Positions 32,002-41,144 of a DNA stretch of 64,000 nt are shown piece by piece. The translations under genes and the position numbers were made by a program. The stretch comes from JANNRR01 sp031401675 (lineage in GTDB: Bacteria > Pseudomonadota > Alphaproteobacteria > Rhodobacterales > Rhodobacteraceae): NCBI GenBank assembly GCA_031401675.1, contig JANNRR010000125.1, positions 1 to 64,000 on the forward strand. The letters are read 5' to 3'. Each line of letters opens with the position of its first letter. Position 1 is the stretch's first letter. Below the pieces are notes generated by a model. The model ran no database searches and was not told the origin of the DNA. It saw nothing but the letters and a program-made list of their open reading frames with translations.

Positions 32002-33675
32002 ATGGCCACAATCTTCCTTGGCAACGGCAGCGACTTGTTTTTCGGCGGCAGTACCGCCGACAGCATTTACGGCAATGCCGGCTACGACTCCCTGTATGGC
32101 GGCATTGGCAGTGACACCTTGTTCGGCGGCAATGGCGACGACTTCCTGTCGGACACTTTGGGCGTCGATCAGAACAGTCTTTTTGGCGGCTTCGGCAATG
32201 ACACGGTTCAGGTGGCGTTGGGCGATTTTCAGGTGGATGGCGGCGACGGCATCGATTTGATCGAGATCGACCTTTCCACTGTCAGCGTGGCCGTGCTGTG
32301 GCAGGTGCGCCCAAGCTGGACCCTGTCAGTCGCCGGGTTCAGCGGCACGGCGCTGCGGATGGAAAGCGTGCGGATCCAGTCGGGATCGGGCAATGACGAA
32401 ATCAGTGGCGGAGCGCTGGCCGACTATTTCAGTACCGGGTCCGGTAACGATCTAATCTACGGCGGCGCGGGCGACGACCAGATCTTCAGCGGCACAGGCC
32501 AAGATCGGGTGTTCGGCGGCGACGGCAATGATCGTTTCAACCCCTACGGCAACCCACCCGAGAGCGGGCCGGGCGGTGACGCGTTGTTTGGCGGGGCCGG
32601 CAATGACGACATCCGTGGCGGCGGACGCGACGAGGACTTGCGGGGCGGCGACGGCGACGACGTGATCTACAGCGGCGGGGGCCAGGATCGGGTGTTCGGC
32701 GGCGACGGCAATGATTATACCTCCAACTACTTCTCTTCACCCGAGAGCGGGCCGGGCGGGGACGAGGTGTTCGGCGGGATCGGCAATGACAAGATCTTTG
32801 GCGGCAGCCGCGACGAGGACCTGCGGGGCGGCGACGGCGACGACGTGATCCGGGGCTATGGCGGTCTGGACCGTCTGAGTGGCGACCAAGGAAACGACAG
32901 AATTTATGGCACTGGCCAATGCACGATCTATGGTGGTGCCGGGGATGACGATATCCGTTTCAGTGCCGGGTTGACGCCGGGTCAGATGACTGGCGGCAGC
33001 GGCGTCGACCGCCTGTTGATCGTCACCAAAACCGATTTGCAAGCCCAGGTGTTGTTGGCGGAACGGGTGGCCGGAGGCCATCAGATTTCGCTGGGCGGGG
33101 TGGTGATCAGTCTGGCGGTGGGGTTCGAGCGGCTCGAGATGACCGGCGGCGAGTATGGCGATACCATGCACGGCGGGTCATGGGATGACAAATTTGTCGG
33201 CTGTGGGTTCAATGGTCCGGTCACCGACACCGATCAGTTGTACGGCAATGGCGGCAATGATCTGCTGATCGGGATGGCAGGCGATGATCTGCTGTATGGC
33301 GGCAGTGGCATTGACACGCTGGAAGGTGGGCGGGGCAAGGACCAGTTGTATGGCGGCACCGGGGCGGATGAGTTCCTCTTCACCTCGCTGGCTGAAAAGT
33401 CGCTGGGGCCGGGGCGCGATGTGATCCACGATTTCCGACCCGGGCTGGACCGGATCGATCTGGCGGGGATCGACGCGAACATTCTGGTCGCGGGCGACGA
33501 CGCCTTCATCTTCATCGGGCGGACCGATTTTACCAATGTGGCCGGCCAGCTGCGGGTGTCGGGGTCGACCACGACCACCTATGTCTCGGGCGATGTCGAC
33601 GGCGATGGCACGGTCGATTTCCAGATCGAACTGGTGGGTCGGCTGGCGCTGGATGCGGGTGATTTCGCGCTGTAG
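32002..33675 (+). CDS. RTX-type calcium-binding repeat protein 2 (paralogue)
   Basis: The 557-residue product is a close paralogue of the gene just upstream: both share STVSVAVLWQVRPSWTLSVA-like and C-terminal GRTDFTNVAGQLRVSGSTTT sequences. It starts MATIFLGNGSDLFFGGSTAD where the first starts MPTTNLGNGDDTFYAGSTAD. A 61-residue module (QDRVFGGDGND to DDVIYSGGG) is present twice in tandem here, against once in the paralogue. Type I secretion is inferred from the C-terminus. The gap from gene 1 is 33 bases, so they form one transcription unit. Confidence 0.9.
   Translation: MATIFLGNGSDLFFGGSTADSIYGNAGYDSLYGGIGSDTLFGGNGDDFLSDTLGVDQNSLFGGFGNDTVQVALGDFQVDGGDGIDLIEIDLSTVSVAVLWQVRPSWTLSVAGFSGTALRMESVRIQSGSGNDEISGGALADYFSTGSGNDLIYGGAGDDQIFSGTGQDRVFGGDGNDRFNPYGNPPESGPGGDALFGGAGNDDIRGGGRDEDLRGGDGDDVIYSGGGQDRVFGGDGNDYTSNYFSSPESGPGGDEVFGGIGNDKIFGGSRDEDLRGGDGDDVIRGYGGLDRLSGDQGNDRIYGTGQCTIYGGAGDDDIRFSAGLTPGQMTGGSGVDRLLIVTKTDLQAQVLLAERVAGGHQISLGGVVISLAVGFERLEMTGGEYGDTMHGGSWDDKFVGCGFNGPVTDTDQLYGNGGNDLLIGMAGDDLLYGGSGIDTLEGGRGKDQLYGGTGADEFLFTSLAEKSLGPGRDVIHDFRPGLDRIDLAGIDANILVAGDDAFIFIGRTDFTNVAGQLRVSGSTTTTYVSGDVDGDGTVDFQIELVGRLALDAGDFAL
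32498..32863 (+). repeat. Tandem 183-bp duplication inside RTX gene 2
   Basis: Two adjacent 183-bp units encode 61-residue modules that both begin with QDRVFGGDGND and both contain ESGPGGD and RDEDLRGGDGDDVI. The unit length is a multiple of three, so the frame is kept. Confidence 0.8.
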
Positions 33676-33707
33676 CCCCGGCCCGGCGCATCGCGGGGAC
33701 CGGGGCT
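33674..33707. terminator. Hairpin between convergent RTX gene 2 and aldo/keto reductase
   Basis: AGCCCCGG (33674-33681) pairs with CCGGGGCT (33700-33707). It spans the junction of two convergent genes, so a bidirectional terminator is plausible. There is no T-run. Confidence 0.5.
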
Positions 33708-33717
33708 GCGGCAGCGG

Positions 33718-34707
33718 TCAGTACCGGCGCGGGGCTTCGGGTTTGTTGGCCATGATGGTTTCGATCGCGGCCAGCACGTCGGGGGTCAGCCTGGCCTTGT
33801 GCTCCAGTGCCGCCAGATTGTCGGTCAGCTGCGCCGTGCGCGAGGCGCCTAGGATCACCGTGGAGACGCGCGGGTTGGCGAGGCACCACAGCAGCGCCAG
33901 ATGGTGGATCGGCAGGCCCGCCGTGTCGGCCAGCGCCGCCAGTCTGGCCACCTGTGCCAGCCGGGTCTTGCCCTTGTCGCTGGCCCATTCGTCGCGCAGC
34001 CATTCGTAGCCGGGCAGCTTCATGCGGCTGTCGGACGGGATGCCCGTGTTGTATTTGCCGGTCAGCACGCCCGAGGCCAGCGGCGACCAGATCGTGGTGC
34101 CAAGCCCGAAGGTGTCATAAAGCGGGGCATAATCCGCCTCGACCTTGTGGCGTTCGAACAGGTTGTATTGCGGCTGCTCCATCGTCGGCGGGGTCAGGTG
34201 GTTGGCACGGGCCACGGCATGCGCCTCGGTGATCTGCTGGGCGTTCCATTCCGAGGTGCCCCAGTACAGCACCTTGCCCTGCTGGATCAGGCTGTCCATC
34301 GCCCGCACGGTTTCCTCGACCGGAGTGTCGAGATCGGGGCGGTGGCAGAAGTAGAGGTCAAGGTAGTCGACCCGCAGGCGTTTCAGCGCGGCGTGGCAGG
34401 CATCGGTGACGTGCTTGCGGCTGAGGCCGCGCTGGGTCGGCTTCGGCCCGCCCCAGAACACCTTGGACGAAACGATGTAGCTGTCACGGCGCCAGCCTAG
34501 ACTGGCCAGCGCGTCGCCCATCAGGGTTTCCGAAGCCCCCGCCTCGTAGCCTTCGGCATTGTCGAAGAAATTGATGCCGGCGTCGTAGGCGGTGGTCATC
34601 AGACCAAGGGCAGCGGAGGTGTCGACCTGTTTGGCAAAGGTGACCCAGGAGCCGAGCGAGAATTCGCTGACCTGCAGGCCGGATTTTCCGAGGCGGCGGT
34701 AGTGCAT
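33718..34707 (-). CDS. Aldo/keto reductase (Kv-beta-like / YghZ-type)
   Basis: The 329-residue NADPH-dependent TIM-barrel reductase has the catalytic tetrad: Asp and Tyr in FFDNAEGYEAGASE, Lys in IVSSKVFWGG, and His in LDLYFCHRPD. NAQQITEAH and YNLFERHKVE match the KCNAB-like subfamily. The substrate is unknown, but the position at the end of the arabinan operon suggests a sugar or sugar-derived aldehyde. The ATG at 34707 follows GGAGAGC. It begins 20 bases after the GH127 gene. Confidence 0.92.
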   Translation of the reverse strand: MHYRRLGKSGLQVSEFSLGSWVTFAKQVDTSAALGLMTTAYDAGINFFDNAEGYEAGASETLMGDALASLGWRRDSYIVSSKVFWGGPKPTQRGLSRKHVTDACHAALKRLRVDYLDLYFCHRPDLDTPVEETVRAMDSLIQQGKVLYWGTSEWNAQQITEAHAVARANHLTPPTMEQPQYNLFERHKVEADYAPLYDTFGLGTTIWSPLASGVLTGKYNTGIPSDSRMKLPGYEWLRDEWASDKGKTRLAQVARLAALADTAGLPIHHLALLWCLANPRVSTVILGASRTAQLTDNLAALEHKARLTPDVLAAIETIMANKPEAPRRY

Positions 34708-34727
34708 GGAATGCTCTCCAAATAGGT

Positions 34728-36614
34728 TCAGTGTTCGGGCACCCAAACCAGCATCGATCCCTGACCACGGTTGTTCCACAAGTAGTAGGGAATCGCGGCA
34801 AGCGCCTGCGGACGCAGGGGCGGCGGGGCGGCGCTGTAAAGCGGGGTGTCGGCCTGAGGGTCGCACAGCAGGGCGTCGGCTGCAAGGCAGACCGTACCGC
34901 CCAGAAGATCGGGGGCCGGGCTGTCGCGCAAGACCGCCGCCCGGGGCAGGCGCAGCCGCTGAACGGGTTGGCCGAGATCCGCCTGCTCGACACAATAGAC
35001 CAGCGGCCCGCGCATCAGCGCCACCCGGCCGGCATCTGCCGCCACGTCGGGATGGGCGTGCTGGCGCAGGGGCGGCATCGGCAAGTCGAGGTCCAGCCGG
35101 TCGCCATCGGTCCATGTCCGGGTCAGCGATACATAGCCGCGCACGGGTTTGAGCGCGACGGTTTCGCCGTTCAGCGACAGGCTGGCCGCCCGGGCCCAGC
35201 CCGGAATGCGCAGCGACAGGGTGAACTGCGCCGGCTGTTCCGGGCTGACATCGATCCTGATCTGCCCGTCCAGCGGATAACGGCTGGACTCAAACAGGGT
35301 CACCGGCACGCCGCCGAGGGTCAGCGTGGTCCGCACCCCGCCATAGAGGTGAAATACCACCCGGTCCGGATCGGCAGACAGGAAATAGCCCGCAACCGAG
35401 GCCACCAGACGCGAGACATTCATCGTGCAGCAGGGGCAATCGTGCCAATGCCAGCGCGTGGCGGTGCCATCGCTTTCCAGCGGGTTGGCATAGAAATAGC
35501 GCGTGCCCTCGCGGCTGAGGCCGACCAGCGCACCATTGAACAGCGCCCGTTCCAGCACGTCGGCGTAGCGGCCGTCCAGATCCAGATGCAGCATTCGCTG
35601 CGCCCAGAAGATCAGCGCCACCGAGGCGCAGGTTTCGGCATAGGCGTTGGCATTGGGCAGGTCGTAGGGTTTGGTAAAACCCTCGTTGCGCGCTTCGGGG
35701 CCGATGCCGCCGGTGACATACATCTTGGTCAGGATCAGATCGTCCCACAGCGCTTCGCAGGCCGATCTAAGGCCTTTGTCGTTGTTTGCCAGCGCCAGAT
35801 CGGCCATCGCGGCGTAAAGATACATCGCCCGCACGGCATGGCCGACCACGCGCCGCTGCGCGCGGACCGGCAGGTGCGATTGCGAATATTCGTGGGTTCT
35901 TTGCGGGAACGCTGCCGGGTCTTCACCGCGCGCCTGCGCTTCAAGATCGAAATAGTGCGGGGCGGCCCCGCGCTCGTCGACGAAATAGGCGGCCAGATCG
36001 CGCCATTTGACCGCGCCCGTCAGCCGAAAGAGCCGCATCAGCGCCAGTTCGATCTCTGGATGGCCGCAATAGCCGCGCTTTTGCCCGGGGCCGCGCCCGA
36101 AGGTGGCGGCGATATGGTCCAGATAGCGTTCCATCAGGTCCAGCAGCCGGCGCTGGCCGGTCGCCTGAAAATGGGCGATCGCCCCTTCGAGCAGGTGGCC
36201 GGCGTTGTAAAGCTCGTGGTTGTCGCGCAGGTTGGTCCAGCGGTTCTGCGGCTCGCGGTCCAGATACCAGCAATTCAGATAGCCGTCCGGGGCCTGCGCT
36301 GCCGCCAGATCGTCGATGATCGCCTCGATCTGCGCCGCGATGGCCGGGTCGCGGCGGTGGGCCAGCGCATAGCTTGCCGCCTCGATCCATTTGCCGACGT
36401 CGCTGTCCCAGAACACCTGTACCGAAAAGCCGTTGGCATGGCGCTTGATCACCAGGGGCGGCGGCGGTTGCGGCAGCTACAGCGAGGCCAGGATTGTCAT
36501 CTCGGTCCGTTTGGCGTGCTGGCTCGGGATGGTGCGGGCCAGCACGGTTTTCAGCCGTTCGGCCCAGAAGCCACCGGTGATTGCCACATCGGCGAAGGGC
36601 AGGGGCGACAGCAC
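34728..36614 (-). pseudogene. GH127 beta-L-arabinofuranosidase gene interrupted by an in-frame TAG
   Basis: GH127 enzymes release L-arabinose from beta-linked arabino-oligosaccharides. The C-terminal 574 residues read without a break: VFWDSDVGKWIEAASYALAH, RWTNLRDNHELYNAGHLLEG, the Glu in AYAETCASVAL, and the Zn/nucleophile Cys in HDCPCCTMNVSR. The family's N-terminus (LPFADVAITGGFWAERLKTV to KRTEMTILASL) lies just upstream in the same frame, separated only by TAG at 36479-36477. The frame then continues LPQPPPPLVIKRHANGFSV. A Lys codon (AAG) at this place would need one base change. The proposed start is GTG 36614. Without readthrough, a product from ATG 36452 would lack about 54 residues. 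Confidence 0.85.
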
Positions 36615-36729
36615 ATTGGAGCGAGATGAGATCAAGGAGAATCTTCCTCCTGCTTCATCAGGGCCGGTGGGGGTTTTGCACCCCCACACCCCGACAGGAT
36701 ATTTGAGCCAAAGTGAAGCGAAATTTGAG

Positions 36730-37863
<1,134 letters not shown>

Positions 37864-37880
37864 GCGATTCCCCTAAGCTC

Positions 37881-38723
37881 TTAGCCCTTGATACCCGCCG
37901 AAAGTGCGATGGCCTGTGTTACCCGGCGCTGGAACAGAAGATAGGCCAGCGCCACCGGCAGGCCTGCCATCACCGCCCCGGCCAGAATGCGCGCGTATGC
38001 CACGCCGAAAGCGTCCCGCACCTGCGAAATGCCGACCGTCACCGTCATCATGTTTTCGGTATTGGCGACCAAGAAAGGCCACAGGAAAGCGTTCCACACC
38101 CCGATAAAGGTGATGATCGCCAAGGCCGCCGTGACCCCCCAGTTCATCGGGATGAAGACCCGGAACAGGAGTTGAAACTCGTTGGCGCCGTCCATCACCG
38201 CCGCCTCGCGGAACTCTTTCGGCAGGCCGTCGAAGAACTGTTTGTAGACGATGACGGTGACCGGATGGATCAGCATGGGCAGGATGATGCCGGCATAGGT
38301 ATTCAACAGGTCAACCCCGGCGATGATGACATAATGGTTCACGATCAGTCCCTGCACCGGCACCATGAAAGACGCCAGAATGGTCCACCACAGCAGCGTC
38401 CGCCCGGGAAAGCGCAGTTGCGAAATGGCATAGCCGGCACAGGCCGACGTCGCCACCACGAGGAAGGTGATGATGACGGTGGTGATGGTGGAATTCAGAT
38501 ACCAGCGCATGATGTTGGAGTGCTGGATGACATAGAGATAGCCGCCAAGGGTCGGTTCATCGGGCCACAGATCGAAGCCGGCCCGCACCGCCTCGTCATC
38601 GGTGCGGATCGAGGTCAGGATGGCCCAGTAGAGCGGGAAGAACCAGATCAGGGCGCACAGCACGGTCAGCAGGGTCAGCAGGAGGCTGCCAAGGTTGAAG
38701 CGGCGGGAGGGTTTCGTTGTCAT
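37881..38723 (-). CDS. Sugar ABC transporter permease (MalG-like)
   Basis: The 280-residue inner-membrane protein has six predicted membrane segments and the EAA loop EAAVMDGANEFQLLFRVFIP that docks to the ATPase. The N-terminal LLLTLLTVLCALIWFFPLYW and the absence of a large periplasmic loop fit the MalG half of CUT1 importers. Its ATG overlaps the stop of the preceding permease gene (ATGA at 38723-38720), so the two are coupled. Confidence 0.94.
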   Translation of the reverse strand: MTTKPSRRFNLGSLLLTLLTVLCALIWFFPLYWAILTSIRTDDEAVRAGFDLWPDEPTLGGYLYVIQHSNIMRWYLNSTITTVIITFLVVATSACAGYAISQLRFPGRTLLWWTILASFMVPVQGLIVNHYVIIAGVDLLNTYAGIILPMLIHPVTVIVYKQFFDGLPKEFREAAVMDGANEFQLLFRVFIPMNWGVTAALAIITFIGVWNAFLWPFLVANTENMMTVTVGISQVRDAFGVAYARILAGAVMAGLPVALAYLLFQRRVTQAIALSAGIKG

Positions 38724-39598
38724 CGTGCCCCCCGCATCCGCAAAAGCTGAAACTGCAGCACCGAGCAGGCGATGACGATGATGAACAGCGCCACCGCGAC
38801 GGTGGCACCGTAGCCGCCGGCATTGTGCACGAAGGCCTGATCAAAGATGTACTGCACCAGAACCATGGTCGTCTGGGTGCGGCCACCCGAGGCAAAGAGG
38901 TAGACCTGATCGAAGATTTTCAACTGCAGGATCAACTGGATTGTCAGGCAGAGCACGGTGATCGGCCAGATCAGCGGCCAGGTGATGCGGAAAAAGCTTT
39001 GCAGGCGGGTGGCGCCGTCCAGCTCGGCCGCCTCATAGAGCTCGCGCGGAATGTTGCGCAGACCGGCGAGGAACAAGAGGATCGAAAAGCCGTTGGTCCA
39101 CCAGATGGTCAGTAGGGCGACCGTCGGCATGAACCACGGCAGGCGGCGCCAGACGTTGACGGTCTGGCCCATGATCGGTTCAATGACCTGTTGCATGATG
39201 CCGAACTGGGTGTCGAACATCCATTGCCAGATCAGAAAGATCACAGTGACCGGCAGCACGAAAGGCAGAAAGAACGCCGACAGGATCAGGCTTTGCAGCC
39301 AGCCGCTCAAACGGCTGACCATCAGGGCGATGCCAAGGGCGACGGCGGTGCCCGGAATGACGGTCAGCAGGACGAAATACGAGGTGTTCCAGATCGCACG
39401 GCCAAACACCTTGTCATGGATCAGCCGGTCATAGTTCGCCAGACCGACCCAGTTGCCGTCGCCGATCAGCGGCGCGTCGGTGAAGCTGAGCCCCACCATC
39501 TGGATCGTCGGGTAGATGAACATCCAGCCATAGATCGCGACAAAGGGTGCGATCAATGTCGCCGCAACCAGTATCTCGCTTCGTCCGCTTTTGAGCAT
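38720..39598 (-). CDS. Sugar ABC transporter permease (MalF-like)
   Basis: The 292-residue inner-membrane protein has six predicted membrane segments and the EAA loop EAAELDGATRLQSFFRITWP. N-terminal AATLIAPFVAIYGWMFIYPT and IQMVGLSFTDAPLIGDGNWV are typical of MalF-type CUT1 permeases. It pairs with the MalG-like protein downstream. A stem-loop (39630-39655) separates it from the binding-protein gene. Confidence 0.94.
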   Translation of the reverse strand: MLKSGRSEILVAATLIAPFVAIYGWMFIYPTIQMVGLSFTDAPLIGDGNWVGLANYDRLIHDKVFGRAIWNTSYFVLLTVIPGTAVALGIALMVSRLSGWLQSLILSAFFLPFVLPVTVIFLIWQWMFDTQFGIMQQVIEPIMGQTVNVWRRLPWFMPTVALLTIWWTNGFSILLFLAGLRNIPRELYEAAELDGATRLQSFFRITWPLIWPITVLCLTIQLILQLKIFDQVYLFASGGRTQTTMVLVQYIFDQAFVHNAGGYGATVAVALFIIVIACSVLQFQLLRMRGAR

Positions 39599-39629
39599 GG
39601 CACCTGCGCTCCCGCCTTCTGTCGGATGC

Positions 39630-39655
39630 GGTGCCGCCCCGTTCGGGACGGCACC
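39630..39655 (-). terminator. Intercistronic stem-loop after the binding-protein gene
   Basis: GGTGCCG (39630-39636) pairs with CGGCACC (39649-39655), with further CCC/GGG pairing inside. Such hairpins commonly lower expression of permease genes relative to the abundant binding protein by partial termination or by protecting the upstream mRNA. Confidence 0.6.
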
Positions 39656-39666
39656 AGGTTCACGGG

Positions 39667-40938
39667 TTACTGCAGCGCGTCCAGTGTGGCCTTCATTTCG
39701 GCCACGCCATCGGCGGGCGAAACTTCGCCGTTCATCGCGGCCGTGAAGGCGTTGCCTGCGGCATCAAACAGCGGCGAGGCGACGCCGGCGAACTTGGACT
39801 TGGGGTCGAAGACCGCGTTGGCCGTCAGCGGCTGATAGGTCGCCTGGGGCTGCATGGCCGTGTATTCGGCGGATTCGGTCACGGCTTTGTTGGCCGGGAC
39901 GTGACCCGCGGTCGCCCAGAAAAGCGAGTGACCTTCCATCCACTTGATCACTTCCAGAACGGCGGCGTGTTTGGCGGGATCGGCCGCTTTGCCGGCATTG
40001 TTCGGGAGCGCGAAGGCATGGCTGTCCGAATAGGTGCAGGGCTTGTCGAACATCACCGGCAGTTCGATCGCGCCCCAGTTGAACAGCTTGCCCGCCTTTT
40101 CAAGGTCGACCATCGTGGGCACTTCCCACACGCCATTGACCATGAAGGCCGCCTCGCCCGTGGTGAACAGGGCCACGGCGGCGGGGTAATCGGTGTAGGA
40201 CGGGACCTGACCAGCAGCAACCCAGTCCGCGATGATGCCAACCGCATTGGCCAGCTTGTCCGGGCTGTCGCCGGGCAACCATGCGCCGTCCGACCCCAGA
40301 TCGCCGCCCTGCTGGCAGAGGTAGGAATAGATCAGACGGAACGCAAAGTTGCCATCCGCCGTGGTCAGCGCCATGCCGTACTTGGTGCCGCCTTCCTGAA
40401 GCTTGGCCATCGCGGCTGCGAAGTTCTCCTTGCCGTTCAGGCCGCTCGGCAGACCATCCGCGCCGATCAGACCGGCCGCTTCCAGCTTGTCCTTGTTGTA
40501 ATACAGGACGATCGGATGGGTGTCGAAGGGCACGGCATATTGCTTGCCATCCACCTTGACCGCCTCATAGGTCGCGGGAGCAAAGGTGTCCGCCGACAGG
40601 CCCATCGCCGCCATGTCATCGGCGGTGATTTCGCTGAGCGTGCCCTGACTGACCGCCAGCGGCAGGCGCGAGGCGTGGTAGGTCATGATGTCCGGGCCTT
40701 CGCCCACGGCGGCCGAGGTCTGCACCTTGGTGTAGAACGGCACGCCCCATGGGAGCGTGGTCGCCTGAATCTCGATGGTGTCGGCATGTTCCTTGTTGAA
40801 GTCATCCAGCAGGGACTTCATCCGGACGCCGTCGCCGCCGCTGAGAAAGTCCCACCAGATCACGGTTTCCTTGGCCTGGGCCGCGGTCACGAACAGAGCC
40901 GATGACAGCAGCACGGCCTTCAGTGTTGTTCTGATCAT
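39667..40938 (-). CDS. Periplasmic sugar-binding protein of the ABC transporter
   Basis: The 423-residue protein has a Sec signal peptide (residues 1-22, cleavage after TAAQA) and the family 1 solute-binding fold: VIWWDFLSGGDGVRMKSLLD, PDIMTYHASRLPLAVSQG, and AAFMVNGVWEVPTMVDLEKA. It captures an oligosaccharide in the periplasm and is the first gene of the transporter-GH127-reductase operon. Linked GH51 and GH127 genes point to arabino-oligosaccharides as substrate, an inference from context. A promoter and putative operator lie at 41080-41144. Confidence 0.94.
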   Translation of the reverse strand: MIRTTLKAVLLSSALFVTAAQAKETVIWWDFLSGGDGVRMKSLLDDFNKEHADTIEIQATTLPWGVPFYTKVQTSAAVGEGPDIMTYHASRLPLAVSQGTLSEITADDMAAMGLSADTFAPATYEAVKVDGKQYAVPFDTHPIVLYYNKDKLEAAGLIGADGLPSGLNGKENFAAAMAKLQEGGTKYGMALTTADGNFAFRLIYSYLCQQGGDLGSDGAWLPGDSPDKLANAVGIIADWVAAGQVPSYTDYPAAVALFTTGEAAFMVNGVWEVPTMVDLEKAGKLFNWGAIELPVMFDKPCTYSDSHAFALPNNAGKAADPAKHAAVLEVIKWMEGHSLFWATAGHVPANKAVTESAEYTAMQPQATYQPLTANAVFDPKSKFAGVASPLFDAAGNAFTAAMNGEVSPADGVAEMKATLDALQ

Positions 40939-41102
40939 ATCATTCCTCCCTTGCGGGCTTTCGCCCTACGCCATCCGGATTGTCCCTGGCTGCGGGCGCG
41001 CGCGGCCTGGTTCTGGCAGTGACCGCTTTCCGAAGCCAGCCGCAGCGGTGCGGCGGCACGGGCAGGGTCGCTGCGTGCAGGGTACGGAACCCGCCGGTTT
41101 GT

Positions 41103-41144
41103 TGTCAACAGATTTTCAGATATGTATCTGTAAAGCCGATATGG
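41103..41144 (-). promoter_or_regulatory. Putative operator and -35 of the arabino-oligosaccharide transporter operon
   Basis: On the leftward strand TTGACA (41108-41103) is followed by 18 bases and TACCCT. Directly upstream of it is the dyad CAGATA-TG-TATCTG (41117-41130), then TAAAGCCGATATG. The ~32-bp block at 41112-41143 matches the one before the GH51 gene at 27 of 32 positions. It reaches to within two bases of the GH2 stop. Confidence 0.6.

Noticed and set aside
30193..33675. Possible CRISPR or minisatellite because of many short repeated units
   Set aside because: The repeats are codons of GGxGxDxUx nonapeptides in frame, without uniform direct repeats and unique spacers.
34731..36629. 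632-codon open frame on the + strand
   Set aside because: It is antisense to the GH127 gene. The GH127 strand carries catalytic motifs; this frame does not.
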